Part shown: one piece after another, positions 34,074 through 46,565 of the stretch
Layout of the letters: each line of letters starts with the position of its first letter
How positions within the stretch are numbered: position 1 is the first letter of the stretch
The notes under the pieces: generated by a model
What the model was told of the DNA's origin: nothing
What the model saw: only the letters and a program-made list of their open reading frames with translations
Databases searched by the model: none
DNA from: Calcarisporiella thermophila CBS 279.70
Taxonomy: Eukaryota; Calcarisporiellomycota
NCBI RefSeq assembly: GCF_041956535.1
Contig: NW_027192215.1
Span: 427,179-491,178, forward strand
Length of the DNA: 64,000 bases
Reading direction: 5' to 3'
Made by a program: the position numbers and the translations under genes

Positions 34074-36461
34074 ATGGAGAAGGATCAAAACTCTCCGCAG
34101 GCTACTTCTGCCGAAAAGCAAACCTCCTCGCACGTCTCCACACCACAAAAATCGCGGTTCGCATTTTTCAGCGACACCAACCCGTACGGCAAACCGCTAC
34201 ACACGCTCACCGACGCGGAAATCGGAATTACTGATCCGAATGAAAACAGCCCCATTAAAGAGGTCCGCGAAACCATCAGCAACCGCGACGACCCCAATAT
34301 GCCGTGCATGACGTTCCGGATGTGGTTTATCGGTCTCTTTTTTGTTGTGATCTTTGGCTTCATCAACCAAATGTTCCAATTCCACTATCCACCCTTCCTG
34401 GTATCTGCAATGGTCGTGCAGTTACTGAGTTATCCGATCGGTCGGTTTTTCGCTTGGGTGCTTCCAACGCAGCACTTCCGCATCCCCTTCTCCAACGCCA
34501 CCTTAACTCTTAATCCCGGGCCGTTCAACATCAAAGAGCACGTGTTGATCGTCTCCATGGCCAACGTCACCCTGAACACCGCTTATGCTGTCGACATTGT
34601 TGTCATCAAGAAACTTTTCTACCATAGCGATATGGGCTTCTTCGCAGGCTTCCTACTCGTCGTCACCACTCAGTGTCTTGGCTATGGATTGGCAGGAATG
34701 TTACGGCAGTTCTTGGTCCGACCTTCAGCTATGATTTGGCCTACCAATCTTCCCACCATAGCATTGTTCCGCTCCTTCCATGAGCATGACAAGGAGGAGG
34801 ACATGGTGGACGAGGACGCATCGGTCGATGACGAAAAGAAAGTTGAATTTGCACCGTCCGAACAAACCACCACCCACCTCGCCACGCCCACCTCATCCGG
34901 AAACAAGAAAAACGTACGTCGCCTTCGGTTTTTCCTGCTTGCTGCCATGGGAAGTTTTGTCTACTATCTCTTTCCCGGGTTTCTCTTCAATTTCCTCACG
35001 TCCATCTCGTGGGTCTGCCTGGCCGCGCCAAACTCGCATATAGCAAATCAATTGGGTTCCGGCTACTATGGCCTTAGTCTTGGCGCCTTCTCTCTCGACT
35101 GGAACACCATTTCCTCCACCCTACTCTCCCCCCTCATGGTGCCATTTTACGTCCAAGTTAACGTCATCATCGGCTTCATCATCTTCGCCTGGATCGCCCT
35201 CCCCGCCGGCTACTACACCAATGTCCTGGACGCCATGAAATACCCCATTTACTCTGTTAACCTCTTCAACTCGAAGGATGCTTCCAAAAAGTATGACATC
35301 GCTCAGGTCGCCCCCGAAAACAAATTCGATCCAAAGCTGCTCGATGAGTACGGTGCGCCACGCATGTCTATCATGTTTGCTTTCAACTATGCCCTGGGTT
35401 TTGCCAATCTGACCGCCGTCCTGACCCATGTCTTCCTCTACTACCGCCATGATATTATTCGCCAATTCCGAAAGGCTCGTAGCGAAGATGATGATATCCA
35501 TGCCAAACTCATGCGCCGTTACCCCGAAGTTCCGCATATCTGGTATCTGATTGTGCTTGTCATCAATCTCATTCTCGCCTTCGTAGTGTGTGTGACCTTT
35601 GGTATCAACCTGCCATGGTGGGGCGTACTACTCGCCATCGTAATGTGCGCCTTCTTCATGCTTCCTGTTGGAATCGTTCAAGCCGTCACCACTTATCAAG
35701 TCGGCCTCAACATCATCACCGAGTTCGTCATAGGTCTTCTCCATCCCGGCGAGCCCATTGCAAACCAAACCTTCAAGACGTATGGCTACATCAGCATGTA
35801 TCAAGCGCTCGGCTTCACGGCAGATCTCAAGCTGGGTCACTATATGAAGGTCCCGCCTCGTGCCATGTTCTGGGCCCAGGTCGTCGCCACCCTCGTCGGC
35901 GGTGTGATCAATCTTAGTACCGCGTACTTTATGATGGGCTCCATCCCCAATATATGCCAAGAAGATGCAGGCATGTGGTCATGTGCAGGATACTCGCGCG
36001 TCTTCTACAGCGCCTCTGTGCTCTGGGGTTTGGTTGGCCCGAAGGTATTGTTTGGTCCCACCACTCCCTATGGTCCGCTACTGTACGGATTCCTGATCGG
36101 CCTGGTGCTTCCCATTCCATTCTATTTTCTTGGGAAGAAATACCCCAATTCTTGGTTGCGCTTCGTCAATATCCCTGCCATGCTGGCTGCCCTCGGCTAC
36201 TTCGCTCAAACCCCCCCCGTCTCGTATCCGTCATGGTTCCTCGTTGGCTTCATCTTTCAATATCTCATCAAACGCTATCGGCACACTTGGTGGTCCAATT
36301 ACAACTACTTGCTGTCCGCCGGCTTGGACGCTGGTATTGGCCTTTGCCTTCCCTTTATCTTCTTCGCTTTCCAATTTAAGGATTCAATTACCGCAGACTG
36401 GTGGGGGAATCATGACGATAGTGCGTATTGTCCTTTGGCCAAAAAACCGTTGATTTCTTAG
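34074..36461 (+). CDS. OPT family oligopeptide/siderophore-type transporter
   Basis: Single-exon 795-aa plasma-membrane transporter of the oligopeptide transporter (OPT, PF03169) family, proton-coupled uptake of small peptides or related compounds. The ATG at 34074 follows a CT-rich leader. About 100 hydrophilic residues precede the first helix (FRMWFIGLFFVVIFGFINQM). Family landmarks include LTLNPGPFNIKEH (the NPG motif), SGYYGLSLGAFSLDW, a large loop with acidic residues (DKEEDMVDEDASVDDEKK), GLLHPGEPIANQTFKTYGY, DLKLGHYMKVPPR and a final YLLSAGLDAGIGLCLPFIFFAF helix. About 14-16 hydrophobic segments are present and the length is normal for fungal OPTs. Its third-position GC is clearly higher than that of neighbouring genes, consistent with high expression or a different history; there is no other sign of transfer. 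Confidence 0.95.
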   Translation: MEKDQNSPQATSAEKQTSSHVSTPQKSRFAFFSDTNPYGKPLHTLTDAEIGITDPNENSPIKEVRETISNRDDPNMPCMTFRMWFIGLFFVVIFGFINQMFQFHYPPFLVSAMVVQLLSYPIGRFFAWVLPTQHFRIPFSNATLTLNPGPFNIKEHVLIVSMANVTLNTAYAVDIVVIKKLFYHSDMGFFAGFLLVVTTQCLGYGLAGMLRQFLVRPSAMIWPTNLPTIALFRSFHEHDKEEDMVDEDASVDDEKKVEFAPSEQTTTHLATPTSSGNKKNVRRLRFFLLAAMGSFVYYLFPGFLFNFLTSISWVCLAAPNSHIANQLGSGYYGLSLGAFSLDWNTISSTLLSPLMVPFYVQVNVIIGFIIFAWIALPAGYYTNVLDAMKYPIYSVNLFNSKDASKKYDIAQVAPENKFDPKLLDEYGAPRMSIMFAFNYALGFANLTAVLTHVFLYYRHDIIRQFRKARSEDDDIHAKLMRRYPEVPHIWYLIVLVINLILAFVVCVTFGINLPWWGVLLAIVMCAFFMLPVGIVQAVTTYQVGLNIITEFVIGLLHPGEPIANQTFKTYGYISMYQALGFTADLKLGHYMKVPPRAMFWAQVVATLVGGVINLSTAYFMMGSIPNICQEDAGMWSCAGYSRVFYSASVLWGLVGPKVLFGPTTPYGPLLYGFLIGLVLPIPFYFLGKKYPNSWLRFVNIPAMLAALGYFAQTPPVSYPSWFLVGFIFQYLIKRYRHTWWSNYNYLLSAGLDAGIGLCLPFIFFAFQFKDSITADWWGNHDDSAYCPLAKKPLIS

Positions 36462-38861
36462 GGTTGAGTTGAACAACTATATATCCGGAAATGAAGAGAG
36501 TAAAAGGAAAGATGGCAAATAGCCCCCCTCCCTTTTCACTAGAAGCACATTAGAAAACATGGCGATTACTGCCGCTACATAAAATGTGGATGCATTTTTA
36601 CCGATATTCACCTACTCGCTTCGTTAATTGGACTGCGAAAGCTTCTCAGCTAAGAGGTGTATAGTAATGGGTCAAGCGACGAAACAATCCTGGAATTCGA
36701 GACGGTAAAAATGGCGAAAGGACTTCAGCATCTCTTCGAAGAAATCTACTGTGCTACAGCTCATAGATATTAGATTTCAACAACAACTTATTTCTCCAAA
36801 TGTAAAATAAAGTCTAGATTTTCCTGAAAAACTATCATATTTCCAATCGCTGACTTTCAAAATAGAACTATTACAACTATACTTGTCAATTTTGCCATTC
36901 AAAACTAAGTTCGGTCAGGCCATGTCGTAAATCATGCCTCACACTATGAGGCTCCATAAAATGTCGTATTGAATATATTTGAACCGCGTTGTTTTAATTG
37001 GCAGCCCAATGATAATTCAATATAATATATTGATTGTCAAAGTATTATTTGGTTCAGATGCACGAAACTTGAAGTGATAACTTGGGCCAGAATTTCTATG
37101 TTACTCAAGGATGTATTAAGCTACTACGGGTGCTTGTGAAATAGACAGAGATGCAGGGGTAGTAGAAAAATCAAAAATACTATTTACCGAGCGTAAGTAT
37201 AATCTATGGCTTTTGACGAGGATGCTGATGGTGGCAACCTTCTTTTCCTTTGTACTCTTTTAACCTAAGTATAAGCTATACTTTCTTACCAAAATTTTAT
37301 GTTATAGTCAACATTAATGAGAGAAAGAGCTAAACTGATGCGAAAATATAAAGTATAGCCGATGAATATACAACAAAAGTTGTCAAAGGTAATAACTTTC
37401 AGTTAGAATTTTGGTCGGGAAATATTTAATACCAATCCTATAAACTTGTCTTGAGTTCCACTTAGTCAAGCCACATAATTTTGCCACTTGTTTTTCGCGT
37501 GTTTGCCCAAAAAAAACTTGGTCGGCCACCAGATCCAACTGTGCGAATCCAACTTACTCCTTGCAAAATCATCCCGCTTATTCGTGTTCGACCGTCCATT
37601 TCCTGAAGATGTGACGTTCAAACTTGAGTGACATCTCTAAGATGAGGAGACTATACAAATTAGTAGAGATTGCCACGTAAATTGCATCACATTAATGAAA
37701 TATATGTGAGGTATTTCTAGATGATATCAGAGCCATTCTTACCCTTCTATTTCAATTAATGTCAAACATTTCTAGCTTTCTTGACAGAGGTAAAGGAGCC
37801 AATGGAAGGTGACAACACGATGTAAGTTTTCCTTGAAAATGGAACATCACAAATTCGTCTTTTCAGGGATAGAAAATAAAAAAAAGAATATGAAGGGTAA
37901 ATTATACTATTTGCATTTATTTCCGCTGCAGTCCATAGTTTATTCCCTTGCTTTATTTATGTAGAAGCTATGAAATTTATTATAGAATACGGGAATGACC
38001 AAAGAAATGTTGATCAAAGATTTACCAGATCTAAGAAAAGAATCAGAAGAAAATGAGGCAGAGAAAATGAAAAGTACATATTGCATGATTACTCTACAAA
38101 TTGTCTATTTAATATTATATTTGGTTTACAGTAAAAAAGAAAAAAAAATATCTGAAAACGATCGGCTGACAAACGTTGAACTAGGAGTGGCTAGAGAAGC
38201 CTTAGGAATTACCTAAAGGACTCTCACAATACAGATCACAATATTATATTCTACTAGCAATGATGCCATAGTGAATGATGGGATTCCGGTGATACGGTCA
38301 TACCATTTGTTACGATACAACGAAATTAGGCACAGAATTTGGGTTACGGCAAAACTCGAATAAATGCGAACATTACCGTTAGGATCTCTCTCCTGCATAT
38401 TTGCAAGCGCCCTCTGTATTCGACTGGCTTTCCTCCAACATCCCCACTGGTTGAATGGGTTATTGAACAGCTAATGCCCACCTCCTCTTACTTGGAAAAT
38501 GTCTAATCTTTCTCCGTCTTAAATTATTCTCGTGGTTTTTCCTGTATTGAAGACTCTTAGGCAGAGTTTAGTGAGTTTAGTTACAGCTACTTCTCACAGG
38601 GATGGGGAGCATGTGAGGCGACGAGTTTCATACCGGATATTCTAAGAACACCACGACAATCACTATATTATGCTCTGTGTCAGCCTTTGCCATCGTTTCT
38701 CATTCCGTGTCCTCGCGGTTGCATTCGTTCAGCCATAGTATTCAAATGCTACAGTATAATTATTTATTTCTTAGCTTAACGGTGAACAGAAAAATCTTAA
38801 TCGTATTCTCCAATAAATCCTTTTTTATTAATAACATTGGTCGCGTTAACTATTGATCCAC
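36462..38861. other. Long intergenic stretch
   Basis: About 2.4 kb with no supported gene. A 73-codon Glu/Lys-rich frame (37995-38216) has no motif and is not called. Confidence 0.45.
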
Positions 38862-39983
38862 TCACAAGTCAGATTTGATAAAATGAGAGGGCGAAGCGTT
38901 TGAATCTTTCAGTTTGTCCAACCATTCATCCAAGTATGCATTCACTAGCTCCGGTTTTTCCCACAATATCCAATGCCCAGAATCTTCAATCACCTTGATC
39001 TCCACATTGGGGATAAATTTCTGCATCCCTTCCAACATCCTAGGTGGCAGAGCTACATCCTTGCCTGCACCAACCATCAGTGCTTTGTGCGAGATAACCG
39101 GGTCTAGGTCCTTACACTGTTCCCAGTTGATTTTGGTCAACTTATACCAGTTGAGGCCACCACGAAATCCTGATTTTTTGTACTGGTCGATATAATAATC
39201 GAGAACCTGTTGGGGAAGAATACTTGCTTTGGGAATATCAGCAGGCTTATCTCCCAATATCGTTTTCTTTTCGCGGTTGTAGAAAGAAGTGGAAGCTGTG
39301 CCTGGTGGTCGAAGCATAAAACGAAAGAATAAATCCGGATTAGATGTGAACTCGGCCTCAGCTTCGGGAGTGATAAGGTATGCTTGGTAGTCAAAATTAG
39401 GATATTGTTGGATAATGTCTTCTAAAGGCACATATTCTTTAGACTGGGGTCTGTATGGTGTGCAGAAACTGGCTACTGCGATGACTCGTTCGGGGTAAAA
39501 TTGAGTAAAGCGCCAAACGACTGAACCTCCCCTAATTCATTGATGTAAATTTTAGCATGAAATTGATCGAGTTGGGTAAAAAAAAATCACGACTAGAGTG
39601 CAATAAAGGCACCAAACTTATACTGATAAAAAAAATAGATATATATCTTACCAATCATGACCCAATAAGATAACCTTAGGGATGTTTAAGTGATCTAATA
39701 ACGAAGCAATATCTTTCGAAATGACTCCAAAGCCATATTCACGGTAATCGGATGGTGCTTCAGTTTGACCAAAACCTCTCATATCAGGTACTATAACACG
39801 ATAGCCCTTCTTGGTTAAGAAGGGAATTTGATGTCTCCAGCCGTACCATAAATCCGGCCAGCCATGGCAACATAAAATGACATTTGTGCTTTGGGGGTTT
39901 TCATCCACATAATGCATGCGGATGCCATTCACTTGTGCGATATGATGGTGAAAGGTTGAAGGGTCGAGGATATCAAGAGCCAT
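38862..39983 (-). CDS. Epoxide-hydrolase-like alpha/beta hydrolase
   Basis: Two exons, 39983-39652 and 39531-38862, with a 120-nt intron, give 333 aa in frame. The spliced codon makes the nucleophile elbow G-H-D-W-G-G, with Asp as nucleophile. CHGWPDLWYGWRHQIPFL carries the HGxP oxyanion motif, and VIVPDMRGFGQTEAP follows. The cap region contains SGFRGGLNWYKL, with the likely ring-opening Tyr pair. The catalytic His is in EDSGHWILWEKPELV and an acid is in the preceding strand. This set is diagnostic of microsomal/soluble epoxide hydrolases, which open epoxides to diols in detoxification or lipid metabolism. Haloalkane dehalogenase activity is less likely because of the cap Tyr. No signal peptide is seen. 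Confidence 0.9.
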
Positions 39984-41835
39984 GTTTTAATAATTTAAAA
40001 CTTTGTTTTTCAGATTGTATTTAAAAACGTTGAGTAATTTGTTTGGAGACGTGAGACACTACAGAGCAAGTAAAAAAATTTATAGCTACAGTGATGGTTA
40101 ATTCTCGGTTATTTATTCTAAATGCGATGAAGTAATTGCTTAAAATGGCACCATCGTGGGGTTGAACAATGCTTTTCATCGGAATTATGCTGCCGAAAAT
40201 TGGTAATTTAAGATTATAGGCTGTACTTTGTACTGTGACATTTCATTTTGCCGACGTATGAAAGACTGCGATGTAGACTTTGACCATTTACATAAGCATA
40301 ACAATAGTTTAGCCGTAGTTATTAACTTTGATTAGTACAAATAATATTTGTGCAAATTGTAATATAGTTACAAACACAACAATTAGTAATATTGTAATTT
40401 ACACATCCCCTTTTCAAAACTGCGCCTATTTTTAGTAATTCGTCGAAGGCTTAGAATTAGTAGAATTAGTCCTCAACGAATGTTAGAGTCGAGCCGAGGA
40501 ATTGTTTGTCCCTAGACCGAAATTGATTGTTCCCATTAAGCAATTGCATTTATTATTCTTCTATTGTAGCCATTCCAGGCCCGGAAACGGAGTGACTAGG
40601 CGCAGTGAGACTTGAGAAGAAGGGAAATGGCTTCTTTTGTGAAAGTGTGAGATCACCTCGAATAATAAGTGAGCGATTACGCAACAGCTTCAACACAAAT
40701 GGAAGACCGCGTCGAGAAAACTGACAAGAAATGTTATCAAGAATCTATCAAGGCCCACTCAGCAGTCCATCTTAATGCTGAGCTAACATGTGAGCGAATC
40801 GCACAAGGATAAGATATTCTTCGGAAATATCGCAAGTCTTACTCATCGTTCTACTAGTCTTAGTAACGTAAGAATAGTAGAATAATGAGAAGGGTGTTCC
40901 TCAAACATCTTGCTAGAAATTATAAGAACGTCCATATATACCACTGTGATCTCCCCCTTGCATTTTCCGAGGAGGTAAACTATAAGTCTCTGAAAAACTG
41001 AAGACCGTTCTTTTGTTCAAACGGCATCCGAGTGTACTGATGCAAACCCGTATGCGTTCGAAATGCGGTTTTGGCGCGGATCTCAGTTGCAAGGGTAATC
41101 TGGCGAAAACCCGTAATGTCATCAAATGAAGTAAAATGTCTTGACCATTCTATACCCCAACCCCTCCCCGACGAAAGCGAAATGTTATCTCAGAGTTCTA
41201 GCACAACGGAAGAAATTCGGTAGCTTGTAGCAGAATATGGCTGCATAGAATGCCATCAAATCTCTGCCGATAATTACGCCAGGCGTTGCTTTTTCTACAG
41301 CCGGAAATTGGAGATCAAGCTGCATTCTGTCGCGGTCCACCGTTTTCATAGTAGCCGCAATTCCTGTTGATCCGAGTGGAACGTGATATGCACCGAGTCT
41401 CTGGAATCCCCTTTACCTTGGTTCGAAACAATCGAGCGTGGAACCAGGGAGAAAAGGAGATCACATCGGATCAGGATGTAGCACGAACCTGTACCAGTAC
41501 AAATTTGGATTGGCCTTCCGTTGGTGATTGCTTCAGTGAAAAGCGCGCTATTTAATTCGAACGCACTGGCAAAATGGATCAATACGCTGGTTTCCGTTTT
41601 AATAGTTACAAAACGGAAGATGGCTGTCATAGCAGGTGGATAAGAAAATCCACCAAATGGTTGGCCTACTTTTAGGCTCCGCCGCAAGCAAATGGACGCG
41701 GCTGTGGCTCAAAAAAAAAGTCCCAAGCCTCCTCGGCTGCCATTAAAGTTAGTGAACTGCGGCTTGTTTCGTCATCCGACACTGCAAGTTTTTGAGGGTC
41801 TCAGGCGCCTGTTCATATGCTCCTACGTCAACTTA
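39984..41835. other. Intergenic, GC-richer right half
   Basis: No supported gene. From about 40,900 the base composition rises and frames of 60-110 codons appear on both strands without recognisable motifs; this may be decayed transposon sequence leading into the Tc1 fossil. Confidence 0.4.
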
Positions 41836-42180
41836 AGAATATAATGATCCAAATTATTCGTCAAGGGAAAAAAATTGGTCGCCCACACAAGTTATCCCAC
41901 CGTGCTGAAAACAGATTGTGTCGAAGTTCGGAGACAAGAATGCGAGGTGCAAGAACTTTGGAACGGGACGACTGAGCAGGGTATTTCCGAGAATATCATT
42001 CGCCAGACGCTCCACCGCAATGATTTGTAGCAAGCGTTCAGAGAAAAAGATCTCTTCTAAAAAAAACCGCCTCAAGAGATTGCGGCACGCAAAATATAAG
42101 GATTGGATTACTGAAGATTTGTATCGTGCAGATGAATGCCAAGTACCCATCTTTGGGAATGAAAGGCAGGAGTGATGTTA
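41836..42180 (+). mobile_element. Tc1/mariner transposase fossil
   Basis: Plus-strand reading across frames gives IIRQGKKIGRPHKLSHRAENRL (the GRPxKLS hinge between the two HTH halves), TLERDD, and KNRLKRLRHAKYKDWITEDLYRAD...VPIFGNER, which matches the region around the first catalytic Asp of Tc1 transposases (RLxxAxxxxxW...DE...FGN). Several frame changes make it non-functional. The C-terminal catalytic part is missing. It ends about 240 bp before the Crinkler gene. Confidence 0.68.
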
Positions 42181-42342
42181 GAAAAGGCATAACGAACTAC
42201 TCAATGCACATCATATACAACGGGGGTGAAAAAAATTGGAGGTGGAAGCAAAGCAATGTGGTTACCTATTAAAAGGGCATTTGATAATTCTGTTAAGGCC
42301 ATTTCAGACGTAATTGTAAAAATGAAATAATTTTAAAAAATG

Positions 42343-42350
42343 TGACGTCA
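42343..42350. promoter_or_regulatory. Perfect CRE palindrome before the Crinkler gene
   Basis: TGACGTCA, the full ATF/CREB site, ends 72 nt before the ATG at 42423, nearly the same distance as the CRE-like sites before the bZIP genes. About one such site is expected by chance in the window, so function is only suggested. Confidence 0.4.
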
Positions 42351-42422
42351 TAAAATTATACGATAAAATTAAGCTAAATTATATCACATTATCTTTATAT
42401 ATTCGAACGCTTATGTTATAAT

Positions 42423-44973
42423 ATGAGGGTTTTTTGTGTGTTATATAAACGAGAAGAAAGGCTGTCTGATTCGTTCAGTGTGGAGATCGATGAATCTAAC
42501 ATCGTCGAGGATCTCAAAGAGAAAATCATGGAAAAACAAAAGGAACAATTTGAAAACCTCTCCTCTTCGTCGATCTACCTTTGGAAGATCGAGTATTCTT
42601 ATAATGAGTTGATACAACTTATTGACAATTTCGATGCGATCAAGAAAGAGCGATTGTCTGCTGAAGCTGAGATCAGTGATATCTTTCCAGAGCCTCCCCC
42701 CAAAAAATGTATACACATTATAGTTGAAATTCACACAGGTACAAAATATTTCATAGTATCATTTTTTGTGAAATATTTTCTTATGTCTTGTGTCTCTGTC
42801 TTATTTTTGTGACAATAATTATTTGCATTTGAATTAGAATTACTAGTACTAAAATTATTTTAACCTAACACTAGTGGGCTCCAGAAAAATGAATATAGAA
42901 AGTGCTTTTCCCAATGGTAATTATATATGATGACGATTGAAATTTGAATATATTTATGTTATACTTATATTTGCTTCTCTTGGTTAATTGATAACAGGCC
43001 TCCCCTACGAGAGACCAAAGCCTTTACTCAGAACTATCGGTTTGGCTTGGGAGTATCAGCCAGCTCCTAATCTATACTCAATACTACAAAAAGAGCTTCT
43101 AACACATATCCAATACTATCAAGGTGGACACATTGATAAAACCACAATGCCACTGTATCTTTTTCTCTCAGGCGCAGGCACCGGAAAATCACGAAATGCA
43201 ACAGAGTTCCACCGATCGCTATTAGAATGCTTACCAGAGGAGCAGTTAGAACTAAGGAGTAAAATTCGTGATGCATGGGTTTTTCACGTCAGCTTGGAAA
43301 ATGGTAGCTCAATAATTGATGGGCTAGAGCCAGACGCTTACCTAGCCATTGGCACTCGGATGCTTTGGCAACTTTTGCCCGAGTCAAAATTAACACAGGT
43401 CATCAATAAATATAAAGCACCAGACCCTACAAGCGTTATAGAGTTGGTTGCAAAATTTGAAGGGATAGATCCGAACGAAGCTACAATTATCTTAGTCGTC
43501 GATGGTTTACAATCTCTCCTAGTAAAAGACAGCGATGGTTTGGACGAAAATTCCGTTTTTTACAAGACCTTGGCAAATATTGCGGATCTTGCGATTGGTG
43601 GAATGTTTCTAATACCATGTTGCACTTCAACAGTCTTTGGTCCAGTCGATAGTTATCTGAGAAGTACACATCGGCATCGCGTATATCTTCCAGTGGCGTC
43701 TTTATCTCCTCCAATCATTCGACGTGGAAATACCCGAATACATGCATTCCAAGAAGATGATTATATCATGAGCATTCTTGTTAGCGACTGTTCAGGGCAT
43801 GGGAGAGCACTTGAGGCACTTTATGAGGCATTAAATAAGGTCAATCTCGAAGAAGACAATATTGAAGATTTGATGCATGAGCTATTTTATATGATTAAAG
43901 CACGATATAGCGAGGCAATTAGAATTTCTGCTCCGGAAGCTAATGCTGTTGTGCGGGCGATCCTTTCCCATCGTTGTTTACATGCAGATGAGATTGTCCC
44001 AGGCACAAACAAGAAACCACATCAATTAGCACAGCCTGGGCTAATTCGATTTGATTTATACGACGACTCTTCCACTGGATATCTCAATGCGCCATATATA
44101 TGGATATGGGTTTTGGCACGAATTATTCCCCCAGGTGCTGATTTAATCCTCCGGGATTGGAAATTTTGCGATTACGGTGAGATGAGGTCTAAAATGGATC
44201 CAAGATCACCTCCAGGTGCTCAGTTTTGGCAACATTTTGAATATTTTGTCGCATCGTTTCGCTGCTTGAAATCGCGGGCATATGAGGAAGGAGAGTTGAG
44301 GGACGTTTCAGACATTCATAAAGGAGCACGTTTAAAGGCAGGTGTAAAGATTATAAACCACCACTTGAGTTTAGAATGCGCTAGCCACTGGGAAAACACG
44401 AGGTCATGTGATCGCCTACCTGGTAATTGGGACGTTAAATGCGAATATAAAACTGTTAATATTAGGGAAGGCAGGCATTGTGTACTTAACGGATCCTCCG
44501 CATCATACGGGGACTCTTTCTTGGGATTAAAACTCGAATCTGAGAATGAATGTCTCAACGAGGTTCACCAATACAAGCATTTTAATGTGTCACGGATCAG
44601 CAAAGAGCTTTATCAAAGAGAACGAGATAAAGCTGCATCACATCGAGATATTTTTGTTCTTTATACGACAGCTGAAGTTGGGAATATTGAGCTTCCAGAA
44701 CGCTCTGGAATTGTTGACAAAACGAGTTGGCTTGAATATTTTGGACCATTTGCAGGCAGAGCGTATCGGTTTGCGGTTGTTGGCCCTCTGGATATTAACA
44801 AAGCAAATCGAAGAGACATCCTTCGAGTTGACGGAATTGGTCAATCTTATGCAGAGCGTATAATCAATAAGCGACCATTCAAGGATTTGGCAGACGCAAT
44901 GGCGAAAACAGAAATACCAGAGATTCTGTTGAAAAAGTTTAAATTTTCAAATCATTCACAGGACGAAATATAA
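42423..44973 (+). CDS. Crinkler-type protein: CRN N-terminus, P-loop NTPase, nuclease-like fold, HhH
   Basis: Two exons, 42423-42738 and 42998-44973 (259-nt intron), give 763 aa. The N-terminal ~105 residues are the ubiquitin-like CRN header, with VDELKEKI-type helix, YLWKIE, RLSAEAEISDIFPE and PPPKKCIHIIVE. After splicing the protein continues LPYERPKPL. A STAND-like P-loop ATPase follows: Walker A GAGTGKS at ~164-170 and Walker B TIILVVDGLQ at ~267-276. Around residues 598-640 a restriction-endonuclease-like core may lie (SYGDSFLGL, EVHQYK). A helix-hairpin-helix (RVDGIGQSYAERIINKRPF, ~718-737) ends the protein. This matches Crinkler/RHS proteins of chytrids, Glomeromycotina and oomycetes, proposed as effectors or intragenomic conflict proteins acting in the nucleus. 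There is no signal peptide. The frame is intact. Confidence 0.87.
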
Positions 44974-46565
44974 AGGTAGAGTGCCTTCGAGATGTTTCCA
45001 GATACTCCCTTAATTTTAAAATACAATGAATTATATCAACTCTACTAATATTTCTATTAAAAATAAATATTGTAGCTTTTGTAAATATTTACTGGGAGCT
45101 CTGAAAAATACAGATCAATTTGAACCAAACTTTAGCGAGAACTATTTCTTATCTGAAGCCCAAGCGGAGATAGACCCAGTAAGTTGAGCCGGTAATATAG
45201 GTGTTACTACGAAGAATTCGGATTGAGATGGAGACCGAAAATGAAAATGAGAATGAAATTATGTGGACAATCCACATATTCAAAGGTGTAGTAAGATTTT
45301 ATATTTACGTGGCGATAAATTTCACTTTGTACACCATATTAAACACTTGTTATTTCTGCCCACACACCGCATTTTTTTTTTTTTTAGAATTCTATGCATC
45401 ATGTTACTCACTGTCAAGTGCACGAATCCCAGAAAATCTCAAAGGGAAAATGAAAAATTAGAAAGATGCGCAGATGATTGTTTGTTTTTTTTTTTTTTTA
45501 GCGCCCAGATCAATGAATGTATCATTCAGATTAAAATAAATGAAATTAAACGACATAAAAGAAATATATCTTGATATGTGAGTTTGAGTTGGACAATAAA
45601 CATCAAATTTGTGCAATATATTTCATTCTTCCTAAATAAGATACGTCCATTAATTACGTCATTTGAATTATATTATGCCTCTCTCTTTGTTGGCATGTAC
45701 TATTTCATTGGTCTCCAATTAATATTGGAGAAAGGAAGAAATGATGTGAATTAGTATATTTCTTAGACAATATATAGTAGAGTTGCAATACATATATAAC
45801 AATGTGATATTTACAGGCTAATTATTAGAAAAGTTAAACGCCAGCGAGTAGTAGTATGCTCCATTAGCAATAAAGAGGATTGTAGCAGATGTTAAGATAC
45901 TTAAAGTCAATTGATGAAACAGTAATGATAAGAGCAAATAAGAATATATTTCAACATCCAACAGATTCACTTCATTAGAGAAAAAATACTACTTACTATC
46001 TATTAGAGACACATATATGGTACAAACTAGAAATATATATGATTAAGGCTCAGCAGATTGATCATATTGATTATGGTAGTTGATTTAAGCTGTTTTTATA
46101 TAATTCGCCTTAATCTCTTGCATTTTAACTTGGAACCCATCCTGCTCAAGATTTAAATACCATCCCTGGAAGTGAAGTATGAAAGCCGACCAGGAAAAGC
46201 CTCCCAGATGGAAAAAATTCTTTATAAAAAAGTTATTTCTATGTGGCTATTATTTAATGTAACTATTAACAGCCCTCGATGCCATATGAATTGCTTTGAT
46301 TTTTCGTATTGGTCTTTTAAAAATACAAAAGTAGTGTGCCTCTTAGTTCCAATACTGCACAATTACTCTGATCGTTTTTTCAGCTTATAAATTTAGCATA
46401 GTGCCTGTATTTTTTAGATTGATCTTTATATAGTGTAATACAAATGGAAACCTTCAAAAACTAAGATTACAAAATTATACAGATACTGCGGAATGCATGA
46501 TGCCAATCATAAGTATTTTATCAATCCATACATAATGAACATTATTCACAGCGTTCATTTGCTGG
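44974..46565. other. AT-rich intergenic stretch
   Basis: T-rich runs at 45369-45385 and 45484-45500; no gene seen. Confidence 0.5.

Noticed and set aside
34085-36453. Several 60-140-codon frames inside the OPT gene on both strands
   Set aside because: Shadows of a strongly GC-biased gene.
37995-38216. 73-aa Glu/Lys-rich frame as a gene
   Set aside because: Low-complexity composition in AT-rich DNA, no motif, no promoter context.
45201-45574. Overlapping frames of 86 and 103 codons
   Set aside because: Run through poly-T tracts (poly-Phe) with no coding features.
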